The translations under genes and the position numbers were made by a program. Below the pieces are notes generated by a model. That model was not told where the DNA came from and did no database searches. It saw nothing but the letters and a program-made list of their open reading frames with translations. From NCBI GenBank assembly GCA_002693165.1, contig NZOP01000002.1:1-19732 (forward strand): DNA of 19,732 bases, written 5' to 3'. The DNA comes from Nitrososphaerota archaeon (lineage in GTDB: Archaea > Thermoproteota > Nitrososphaeria > Nitrososphaerales > UBA57). Shown here piece by piece: positions 1 through 6,204 of this stretch (its first letter is position 1; every line of letters starts with the position of its first letter).

Positions 1-757
1 TGGGTTTATCAGAATCTGGAATAGAATTAATGTCAATATTAAGATCGTTAGTGGTTAAGATACTAGTAATTCCCAATGAATTAGCACCTCGTATATCAGA
101 TGTAATATTATCTCCAATCATAACTGCTTGATCAGGAGTTATATTGAAATCAGATAATACTTGATTAAAAATTTCAGGATATGGTTTTCCGATATAACGA
201 ATTGACTTACCAGTAGCATGACTAATTGCTTGGGCGATTGCAGATTCTCCAAGGAAGTAACCAGTATCAGAATGATGTGTTCCTTTAAAGAATTGAGTGG
301 TGCCAGAACAAATTAATTCAGCTCCGTTAAGAACAAGGCGCATTGCATGGTTTAATTCTCTATAAGTCAGATTACGATTAGCGCCAACTACAACAATATC
401 TGCATCGTCGTTAGAGACATAAATTCCTGCATCTTCGAGATCTTTTTTCAGACCCCATTCACTAATAACAAAGCATTTAGGATCATCGTATGTTTCTTTT
501 ATAATTTGTATAGTAGTAGAACCAGAGGTATACAATTCATCAGATTTAATTAAAATATCCATAGATCTAAGTTTCTCAAGAACTATTGCTTTTGGATTTC
601 TAGAGATATTTGTAACTATTGCGATACGGATATTATTGGATTTAAGAGCAGAAATAAATTTTTGTACAAAAGGAAGAGAAATTTCTTTATCAATACTTTC
701 ACAAATAACTCCTTCAATATCAAGAAGAAATACCTGTTTATTTAACAAATCTTTCAT
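1..757 (-). CDS. HAD superfamily (subfamily IIA, NagD-like) phosphatase, 3' end cut by window edge
   Basis: The reverse strand reads open from ATG at 757 to the window edge, giving 252 codons, so the family length of about 260 residues is nearly complete. HAD motif I is DIEGVI (nucleophile D13), motif II is VTNIS, the motif III lysine is in GKPYPEIF, and motif IV is GDNITSDIRGA. The C2-type cap lies between motifs II and III. The GKP-P-IF and GDN--SDI-GA pattern is typical of HAD-IIA enzymes such as NagD and p-nitrophenylphosphatase-like proteins, which hydrolyse small phosphorylated metabolites in the cytoplasm. The substrate cannot be read from sequence. The second acid of motif I, normally Asp, is Glu15; this position is known to vary in HAD-IIA proteins (for example Ser in LHPP). 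The gene is divergent from the uracil-DNA glycosylase across 63 bp that holds a perfect inverted repeat. Confidence 0.88.
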   Translation of the reverse strand, partial: MKDLLNKQVFLLDIEGVICESIDKEISLPFVQKFISALKSNNIRIAIVTNISRNPKAIVLEKLRSMDILIKSDELYTSGSTTIQIIKETYDDPKCFVISEWGLKKDLEDAGIYVSNDDADIVVVGANRNLTYRELNHAMRLVLNGAELICSGTTQFFKGTHHSDTGYFLGESAIAQAISHATGKSIRYIGKPYPEIFNQVLSDFNITPDQAVMIGDNITSDIRGANSLGITSILTTNDLNIDINSIPDSDKP

Positions 758-778
758 AATATATCATAAACAAGCGTA

Positions 779-809
779 CAATTATCTTTTATTCGAGTTA
801 AGATAATTG
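779..809. promoter_or_regulatory. Perfect 10-bp inverted repeat between divergent HAD and UDG genes
   Basis: CAATTATCTT at 779-788 is repeated as its exact reverse complement AAGATAATTG at 800-809, with an 11-nt spacer. Half-site centres are 21 bp apart, two helical turns, and the right arm ends 11 nt before the UDG ATG at 821. The spacer and left arm contain a weak TATA-like TTTTATT about 30 nt upstream of that ATG. The layout suits a dimeric repressor site in a divergent promoter, or a hairpin in a short leader. Function is inferred only. Confidence 0.4.
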
Positions 810-820
810 AATAAATAAAC

Positions 821-1375
821 ATGAGATACAAATCACTAGAAAAGTTGTCAGAAGATGTCATAAAATGTAAGAAATGTGAATTATATAAGTCAAGAAATAA
901 ATCAGTGCCAGGAAGAGGAAAAAAAGATAATAAGATTATTTTTGTTGGAGAAGCTCCCGGAGCAGAAGAAGATGAAAAAGGAATTCCATTCTGCGGTAGA
1001 GGAGGAAAATTATTAAGAAATAGTATAAGAGAAGTTGGAATAGAAGATACAGAAGTATATATAACAAATTTAGTGAAATGTAGACCGCCAAAAAACCGTC
1101 GTCCAACAGAAGAAGAAATAGAATCGTGCAACAAATATTTACAAGAAGAAATTAGATTAATCAAACCTAAAATTACAGTACTACTTGGCAAGACCGCAAT
1201 AAAGAAACAACATGAAGATGTATTATTAAAAGAACAACATGGTAAAATTATAAATAAGAAAGAAAGCAGGTATCTTCTAACCTATCATCCAGCAGCAATA
1301 TTAAGAAATCAAACAAAAATCAGTACTTGGATTGATGACTTAAAATTAATAAAGAAATATTATAAAAAAAAGTGA
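821..1375 (+). CDS. Family 4 uracil-DNA glycosylase (iron-sulfur type)
   Basis: This 184-residue protein excises uracil arising in DNA from cytosine deamination or dUMP incorporation, starting base excision repair. The motif A block GEAPG (43-47) is followed by an acidic stretch and PFCGRGG (56-62), close to the family's PFVGRAG. Motif NLVKCRPPKNR (83-93) is characteristic of family 4. The C-terminal catalytic-loop motif is YHPAA with His156. Four cysteines, C16, C19, C87 and C103, have the spacing expected of the [4Fe-4S] ligands. Length matches the family (about 190-220 residues). The downstream nth gene begins 10 bp after the stop, so the two are probably cotranscribed as a base-excision-repair unit. 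The start is the first ATG after the divergent intergenic region. Confidence 0.95.
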   Translation: MRYKSLEKLSEDVIKCKKCELYKSRNKSVPGRGKKDNKIIFVGEAPGAEEDEKGIPFCGRGGKLLRNSIREVGIEDTEVYITNLVKCRPPKNRRPTEEEIESCNKYLQEEIRLIKPKITVLLGKTAIKKQHEDVLLKEQHGKIINKKESRYLLTYHPAAILRNQTKISTWIDDLKLIKKYYKKK

Positions 1376-1385
1376 GAAATTAGTT

Positions 1386-2048
1386 ATGAAAACAGTTCTT
1401 CAAGAAATGAAAAAAATGATAGAGATGAAACAAACGAATAAGTTAACCATGCTTGGAGAAGTTGAGAAAGAAGGGAATCCGTTCAAGGTATTAATAGCAA
1501 CTATATTATCATCTAGGACAAAAGATGATACAACGTTAGGTGCATCTAATCGACTATTTAGGAAATATAAAAACCCAAAAGAACTTTCAAAGGCAAAAAC
1601 ATTAGATATTAAAAAATTAATCAAGCCGGTAGCGTTCTATAAGACTAAATCAAAGAAGATAAAGCAAGTAGCAGAGATTATTCACAAAGACTACAATAAT
1701 CAAGTGCCAATTGAGATGGATGAATTATTAGAACTTCCATTGGTAGGTAGAAAAACAGCAAATTGTGTTTTAGTCTATGGATTTAGAAAACCTGCAATAC
1801 CAGTAGATGTACATGTTCATAGGATTTCAAACAGGTTAGGATTAGTAGAAACAAAAATTCCTGAAGAAACAGAGATTGAATTATCTAAAATAGCAAATAA
1901 GAGATATTGGCTGCAGATTAATGAATACTTTGTGCGATTTGGTCAATTAATTTGCAAACCACGCAATCCAATGTGCAATACATGTAAGTTTGAAAAAAAT
2001 TGTCCAAAAATAGGAGTTAAAAATTCAAAAGAGGAAAACAATAATTAA
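1386..2048 (+). CDS. nth: Endonuclease III (DNA glycosylase/AP lyase)
   Basis: This 220-residue bifunctional glycosylase and AP lyase removes oxidised pyrimidines. The helix-hairpin-helix is LPLVGRKTAN (117-126), and K123 matches the catalytic lysine (E. coli K120). D141 in VDVHVHR matches the catalytic aspartate (E. coli D138). The C-terminal cluster C190-x6-C197-x2-C200-x5-C206 is the standard [4Fe-4S] loop. The gene follows the uracil-DNA glycosylase by 10 bp on the same strand, so both lesion-specific glycosylases are likely coexpressed. Its stop is separated by one base from the stop of the convergent thyX. Confidence 0.96.
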   Translation: MKTVLQEMKKMIEMKQTNKLTMLGEVEKEGNPFKVLIATILSSRTKDDTTLGASNRLFRKYKNPKELSKAKTLDIKKLIKPVAFYKTKSKKIKQVAEIIHKDYNNQVPIEMDELLELPLVGRKTANCVLVYGFRKPAIPVDVHVHRISNRLGLVETKIPEETEIELSKIANKRYWLQINEYFVRFGQLICKPRNPMCNTCKFEKNCPKIGVKNSKEENNN

Positions 2049-2049
2049 T

Positions 2050-2748
2050 TTACCAATTATGAGCTTCGGCCCATAATTTGAAAGTTTCTGGATAAATTAG
2101 AGGTATTGATTTCTTAACAGCGCGTGCATATTGTTGAATTTCCCACTGAGCTGATTGTTCTTCTCGTAATTCGATAAAATTCATTATTGCTTGGAAAGAA
2201 GCAGTCCAATAGACTTCAGTATATTGATTTAGTGGAAGAACAATACGTGCTTGTTCTTTTGCAACGCCATTTTTAAGTAAATTTTCGTAAACTTCTTCAA
2301 CATTATTCATGAAACTATCAAAAATATCAGAACATAAAATATCCAAATTGTCAGGAAGATTATCAGAAGATCCTTGTTTACTACTTTCAGATTGTTGTCT
2401 CCATGATTCAGGTTTATAAAAATCTTTGACAGGAACATAACGTCCACTAATTTCATTCCATGCATGGTCTTTTGTAGCAGAAGAAGTAGTAGTTTCAATA
2501 CCAACTACATGTTTATACCATTGTCGCATAACAAATTCCGGAGCTTTTATGTGAAATTGGACAATCATATGTCGAAAAGGTGAATAGTGTTTATGTTTAG
2601 CAAGATAACGCACCAATTTACGATCTTCGTCTTCATATTTAGTTTTACGTTTGCCATAGGAGACACGTGCGGAATTAACAACTGTTAAATCAGAACCAAG
2701 ATGATCAATAATTTCAACAAATCCCTTATCTAAAACATTAATTTTCAT
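2050..2748 (-). CDS. thyX: Flavin-dependent thymidylate synthase (insertion-bearing signature motif)
   Basis: ThyX makes dTMP from dUMP using methylene-tetrahydrofolate, FAD and NADPH. The 232-residue protein shows the family frame: NSARVSYGKR near residue 25, KHYSPFRH (53-60), RQWYKH (75-80), WNEISGRY (97-104), and a C-terminal block with QAR, LPLNQYTEVYWTAS and the ELRE segment that carries dUMP- and flavin-contacting residues. The classical RHRxxSxNExSxRY signature is altered: the second basic residues are K79-H80-V81, and 17 residues lie between H80 and N98 where the classical motif has 5. I recall similar insertion-type ThyX proteins in other prokaryotes, so the gene is probably functional. 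It converges on nth with a one-base gap. It fits the neighbouring uracil-DNA glycosylase (dUMP/dTMP balance) and folate enzyme PurU. Confidence 0.95.
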   Translation of the reverse strand: MKINVLDKGFVEIIDHLGSDLTVVNSARVSYGKRKTKYEDEDRKLVRYLAKHKHYSPFRHMIVQFHIKAPEFVMRQWYKHVVGIETTTSSATKDHAWNEISGRYVPVKDFYKPESWRQQSESSKQGSSDNLPDNLDILCSDIFDSFMNNVEEVYENLLKNGVAKEQARIVLPLNQYTEVYWTASFQAIMNFIELREEQSAQWEIQQYARAVKKSIPLIYPETFKLWAEAHNW

Positions 2749-2804
2749 ATTAACAACAAACTAATAGAATTAATAAGATTTCAAGTTTTCAGTGAAAAAA
2801 ATTT

Positions 2805-2815
2805 GATATATAATA
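2805..2815 (+). promoter_or_regulatory. Candidate TATA element upstream of tRNA-Thr
   Basis: GATATATAATA is the best TATA-like run in the 117-bp region between thyX and the tRNA. Its centre is about 56 nt upstream of the mature tRNA 5' end, which would imply a leader of about 30 nt. A weaker AT-rich alternative lies near 2848. A purine-rich AAAGGAGTAAG at 2818-2828 resembles a ribosome binding site, but no open frame follows it. Confidence 0.3.
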
Positions 2816-2865
2816 CGAAAGGAGTAAGTAATAAAAAAAAGCAGATCAATATAGCTTCATAATAT

Positions 2866-2940
2866 GCTTCGGTAGCTCAGACCGGTCAGAGCGCTTGCCT
2901 TGTAAGCAAGATGTCGAGGGTTCAAATCCCTCCCGAAGCT
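2866..2940 (+). tRNA. tRNA-Thr(UGU)
   Basis: The gene folds as a complete cloverleaf without an intron. Acceptor GCTTCGG (2866-2872) pairs perfectly with CCGAAGC (2933-2939), with discriminator T2940. The D stem is GCTC/GAGC and the anticodon stem CTTGC/GCAAG. The loop CTTGTAA reads TGT, and the T arm is GAGGG-TTCAAAT-CCCTC. CCA is not encoded. The flanks ATAATAT (2859-2865) and ATATTAT (2942-2948) are complementary and could extend the acceptor stem in the precursor. Confidence 0.97.
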
Positions 2941-3050
2941 CATATTATCAATTTGCATAAATAGTAATTAATTCCATAATTTGAATGTCGATATATGATT
3001 AATTATATTAGGAATCACAGTATCAGTATTATCCAGAATCAAGTGATAAG

Positions 3051-3905
3051 ATGAACGTAGCAGATATATCCATAATTGGTCAAGATAGAAAAGGAATTGT
3101 AGCGTCGATAACGAATTATATTTTTAATAATAAATGCAATGTGGAAGAGGTAAATCAGAATGTTATGAATAATATTTTTTATATGAGTGTAAAAATTTCA
3201 TTTAAACCAGAAAAATTTGATAAAATAAAATTTAAAAAAGGTTTAGAAAACATTTCAAGAAAAGTAGGAGTAAAATCACGAATATTTTTTGATGGACAAA
3301 AAAGAAAGAAAAACATGGCCATTCTAGTAACAAAGGAAGAACACATACTAACAGAATTATTAAAAGAAAATAAAAAAGGTAGATTAAAAGTAAACATTCC
3401 AATTATAATAGGAACGTCAAATACATTAGAAAATACATGTAAAAAATTTAAAATAAAATTTATTACAATAAAAGACAAAACACAATCACTTAGAGAAAAT
3501 AAAATATTAAAAATATTAGAAGAATATGAAATTGATTTTATTGTGTTAGCAAGATATATGAAAATATTATCACCGAAATTTGTTTGGAATTATCCAAATA
3601 GAATAATTAACATTCATCCATCACTATTACCATCATTTCCGGGTGCAATGGCATATATGCAAGCATTTGAAAAAGGAGTTAGAATTTCAGGAGCAACTGC
3701 TCATTTTGTAACAGTAGATTTAGATCAAGGACCAATCATTGCACAAGAATCATTTAAAATTAATTCAAATAAATCTATTGAACAAGTAAAAAATTCTGGT
3801 CGTGAATGCGAAAAGAAAGCATTAATGAAAGCAGTCACACTTTTTGTAAATAATAAATTAGAATGTAGATGGGGAAAAGTAATCACCAAAACTAGAAAAA
3901 CATAG
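3051..3905 (+). CDS. purU: Formyltetrahydrofolate deformylase (ACT + formyltransferase fold)
   Basis: This 284-residue protein has an N-terminal ACT domain (about 3-80, beginning ADISIIGQDRKGIVA) and a C-terminal formyltransferase fold (about 88-284). The catalytic triad is visible as N187 and H189 in IINIHPSLLPSFPG, and D225 in VDLDQGPIIAQ. YMKILSPKF (169-177) matches the PurU form, as does the ACT domain, which the glycinamide-ribotide formyltransferase PurN lacks. PurU hydrolyses 10-formyl-tetrahydrofolate to formate and free tetrahydrofolate. The formate can feed PurT or protect the folate pool, and the folate supports reactions such as that of nearby ThyX. The ACT domain suggests amino-acid sensing (glycine/methionine in E. 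coli); the effector here is unknown. The ATG at 3051 places the ACT domain at the correct N-terminus. Confidence 0.92.
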   Translation: MNVADISIIGQDRKGIVASITNYIFNNKCNVEEVNQNVMNNIFYMSVKISFKPEKFDKIKFKKGLENISRKVGVKSRIFFDGQKRKKNMAILVTKEEHILTELLKENKKGRLKVNIPIIIGTSNTLENTCKKFKIKFITIKDKTQSLRENKILKILEEYEIDFIVLARYMKILSPKFVWNYPNRIINIHPSLLPSFPGAMAYMQAFEKGVRISGATAHFVTVDLDQGPIIAQESFKINSNKSIEQVKNSGRECEKKALMKAVTLFVNNKLECRWGKVITKTRKT

Positions 3906-3940
3906 TATAGAAATAAATAATATGTTAACAAGTAAATTGT

Positions 3941-4225
3941 ATGCCATACTTTATTAGACTAGTAACATTTACTGAAAAAGGAATAAGTGATCCATCTCTA
4001 TCAAAAAGTCGCAGCGAAGAATTTAAAAAAGAAGCTGATAACTTAGGAATAAAAATTCTAGCAGAATATGCAACTTTAGGCAGATATGATATTGTAACCA
4101 TTATAGAAGCTCCAGATATAGATACAGTAGTTAAGCTTAGCATGGAACAAGGAAAGAAAGGAAGAACAAGAGTAGAAACTTTAACAGCAGTACCAATTAA
4201 TGAATTTGAGAAAATAATAAGCTAA
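3941..4225 (+). CDS. GYD-domain protein
   Basis: This 94-residue cytoplasmic protein matches the small GYD domain family, which forms a ferredoxin-like fold. The naming motif appears as LGRYDIVTIIEAPD (46-59), preceded by the helix region that ends NLGIKILAEYAT, and followed by TRVETLTAVP near the C-terminus. No biochemical role is established for the family. It starts 35 bp after purU on the same strand and may be cotranscribed with it. Its last four bases overlap the end of the convergent SWIM gene. Confidence 0.85.
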   Translation: MPYFIRLVTFTEKGISDPSLSKSRSEEFKKEADNLGIKILAEYATLGRYDIVTIIEAPDIDTVVKLSMEQGKKGRTRVETLTAVPINEFEKIIS

Positions 4226-4587
4226 TCATTTTCAAGTTGTCTTTGGATACTTTGATTCAATAATTTAAAAAAAGTGTAATAATCATAATCAGATATTTCA
4301 ATACACGAATATTTTTTTTTATTTTTAGCTATTTTTAAAGATCGTATGTGATAACAAATAGACATATTTTTCCTCATCAAAGAGAAATAAAATCCATTAC
4401 AACTACAATAATCGTCGTGAGGAAAAATCAAATTATCTCCAGTACGACCGACAACAGTCCATAGTTCTCGGCCACTAGGCATGAATTTATGTAGTTTGAC
4501 CCTACCTTCATTAATTACAGTATTAATCAAGTCGTCCACAGGTTTAGAAGATTTGTCAGTCACAAATAATTTAATATATTTACCCAT
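4222..4587 (-). CDS. SWIM zinc-finger protein
   Basis: This 121-residue protein carries the SWIM signature CxCx(n)CxH: C61-S-C63, then 14 residues, then C78-Y-H80. An upstream beta-rich segment (VKLHKFMPSGRELWTVVGR) precedes the finger, as in other small archaeal SWIM proteins. SWIM domains bind zinc and act in DNA or protein contacts; eukaryotic SWIM proteins take part in recombination with Rad51 paralogues. The partner here is unknown. Its start is only 7 bp from the divergent metallophosphoesterase start, which may hint at co-regulation. Its end overlaps the GYD gene by 4 bp. Confidence 0.75.
   Translation of the reverse strand: MGKYIKLFVTDKSSKPVDDLINTVINEGRVKLHKFMPSGRELWTVVGRTGDNLIFPHDDYCSCNGFYFSLMRKNMSICYHIRSLKIAKNKKKYSCIEISDYDYYTFFKLLNQSIQRQLEND
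4311..4336 (+). terminator. Candidate oligo-T terminator for the purU-GYD transcript
   Basis: Runs of T9 (4312-4320), T5 (4322-4326) and T5 (4332-4336) lie on the plus strand about 87 bp past the GYD stop. They sit inside the antisense SWIM gene, where they encode a lysine-rich stretch. Archaeal RNA polymerase terminates at such T tracts without needing a hairpin. The lysine codons of SWIM are an alternative explanation for the composition. Confidence 0.35.
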
Positions 4588-4594
4588 ATATCAA

Positions 4595-5350
4595 ATGATT
4601 GAATTGATAAAGATACTACATCCACATCCTGCACTTTTACTAAGCGATAATAATGAAAAGCACATAGTAATAAGCGATCTGCATATTGGATTTGAAGAAA
4701 GATTCATAAAAAGAGGAATATCAATTCAAAGTTCAACTACCAAAATGCAAAACGTGTTAAGCGAATTAATAATAAAGGAAAAACCAAATGATGTGATAAT
4801 ACTGGGAGATATAAAGGATAGTTTTGTATCTGCAACAAAATCAGAAAGAATAGAGGTGCCAAGATTTTTTAGAGAAATATCAAAATTAAGTAATATAAGG
4901 ATCATACCAGGAAATCATGATGGAAATATCAAACAATTATTACCAAATAATATTACAGTAGAAGATGTTTATGGAATAAATATCGAGAAAACTACACTAT
5001 TACATGGGCATACAAATATCAACGAATCATTTAGAAAATCAAACAGAATAATCATCGGACATTTACATACAATATATAATCAACAATCCAGTCCATTGAC
5101 AGGTTATCAATTATGGTCTATTTTAAAAGCCAAAAAAGAAGATTTATTTAAAGAAGAAAACGGAATGATTGAAATCATAGCATTACCGTCATTTAATAAA
5201 GAATTAACATCTAGTGGATTTTCGATTCATCGAAAGAAGAATATTTGTCCAATCATAAGAAAAGTAAAGCCACATATCACTGAAGCAATATTTATGACTC
5301 TAGAAGGAGATATAATAGGTAATTTAAATTCTTTATCTAAAATAATCTAG
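4595..5350 (+). CDS. Calcineurin-like metallophosphoesterase, COG1407 (Lhr-associated) type
   Basis: This 251-residue protein has all metallophosphoesterase motifs: SDLHIGFE (D28, H30), LGDIKDSF (D72), GNHDG (106-110), LHGHT (H137, H139) and GHLH (155-158). The N-terminal HPHPALLL lead-in resembles COG1407, the ICC-like phosphoesterases linked to the Lhr helicase and thought to act as nucleases. No helicase gene is present here. The frame is open further upstream, but I chose the ATG at 4595 because the extension would lie antisense to the SWIM gene, has no family similarity, and would lead into the conserved hPALLL start by an unrelated 38 residues. The gene starts 7 bp from the divergent SWIM gene and is followed 52 bp later by aldolase. 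Confidence 0.85.
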   Translation: MIELIKILHPHPALLLSDNNEKHIVISDLHIGFEERFIKRGISIQSSTTKMQNVLSELIIKEKPNDVIILGDIKDSFVSATKSERIEVPRFFREISKLSNIRIIPGNHDGNIKQLLPNNITVEDVYGINIEKTTLLHGHTNINESFRKSNRIIIGHLHTIYNQQSSPLTGYQLWSILKAKKEDLFKEENGMIEIIALPSFNKELTSSGFSIHRKKNICPIIRKVKPHITEAIFMTLEGDIIGNLNSLSKII

Positions 5351-5402
5351 TATAAACGACAAGAAATATTAGTATGTTTTGTACGAATTAATTAGATAGT
5401 AA

Positions 5403-6170
5403 ATGAACGATTTAATGAAAACATTTATCAAAAATGGTAAAAGTGTCTTACTGGCATATGATCAAGGACTAGAACATGGTCCAAGTGCTGATTTTGACGA
5501 TAGGAACGTCGATCCTCAATTTATTATGGATACAGCAGTAAATGGGGGATTTTCAGGTATCGTATTTCAAAAGGGCTGTGCAGAAAAATATTATAATGGG
5601 AAAGTTCCGTTAATTGTAAAAGTAAATGGAAAAGATAATTTAACAAAAGGAGATCCATTATCAAAACAAGTTTGTTCTGTAGAAGAAGCAATCAGTCTTG
5701 GAGCGAAAGGAATAGGATATACAATCTACGCAGGAAGTGCTTATGAACCAGAAATGTTTCATGAATTTGGAAGAATTCAAGAAGAAGCACATAAAAATGA
5801 TTTACCAGCAATTGCATGGGTTTATCCAAGAGGTGGAAAAGTTGAAGAATTAGGAGGAGATATGGATCCAGCAATAGTTGCGTACGCAGCAAGAATTGGA
5901 ATGGAACTAGGTGCAGATGCAGTCAAGATAAAATACAGTGGAGATCCAAAAACATTCAATTGGGCAGTAAAATCTGCAGGAAAAGCACATGTATTCATGT
6001 CAGGAGGAGCAAAAACAAAAACGGATGAAGACTTTCTTAAACAACTTTCTGGAGTAATGGAAGCAGGTGCAACTGGTTTAGCTGTAGGAAGAAATGTATG
6101 GCAACATCCAGAACCATTAGAAATTGCCAAGAAAATTAAAGAAGTAATTTTCGAAGGTAAAAGACTATAA
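5403..6170 (+). CDS. Archaeal class I (DhnA-type) fructose-bisphosphate aldolase
   Basis: This 255-residue TIM-barrel enzyme interconverts fructose 1,6-bisphosphate with dihydroxyacetone phosphate and glyceraldehyde 3-phosphate through a Schiff base. AYDQGLEHGP (18-27) contains the active-site Asp20. AWVYPRGG (138-145) carries the active-site tyrosine. ADAVKIKYSGDP (171-182) contains the Schiff-base lysine (K175 or K177). SGGAKT and AVGRNVWQ form the phosphate-binding end of the barrel. The closest alternative is aminodideoxyheptulosonate synthase of archaeal aromatic synthesis, a sister of this family. The neighbouring phosphofructokinase, 34 bp downstream, favours the glycolytic role. The usual thaumarchaeal gluconeogenic enzyme is the bifunctional FBP aldolase/phosphatase, which is not in this window. 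Confidence 0.88.
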   Translation: MNDLMKTFIKNGKSVLLAYDQGLEHGPSADFDDRNVDPQFIMDTAVNGGFSGIVFQKGCAEKYYNGKVPLIVKVNGKDNLTKGDPLSKQVCSVEEAISLGAKGIGYTIYAGSAYEPEMFHEFGRIQEEAHKNDLPAIAWVYPRGGKVEELGGDMDPAIVAYAARIGMELGADAVKIKYSGDPKTFNWAVKSAGKAHVFMSGGAKTKTDEDFLKQLSGVMEAGATGLAVGRNVWQHPEPLEIAKKIKEVIFEGKRL

Positions 6171-6204
6171 TATCATCATCGCAATAAAGTATTAGGTAAG
6201 TTAA

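Noticed and set aside
2818..2834. Shine-Dalgarno-like AAAGGAGTAAG before tRNA-Thr suggesting a small gene
   Set aside because: No start codon with an open frame follows; the sequence quickly reaches TAA and then the tRNA.
4481..4594. Upstream in-frame extension of the metallophosphoesterase by 38 codons
   Set aside because: It lies antisense within the SWIM gene, has no family similarity, and the ATG at 4595 directly precedes the conserved N-terminus.
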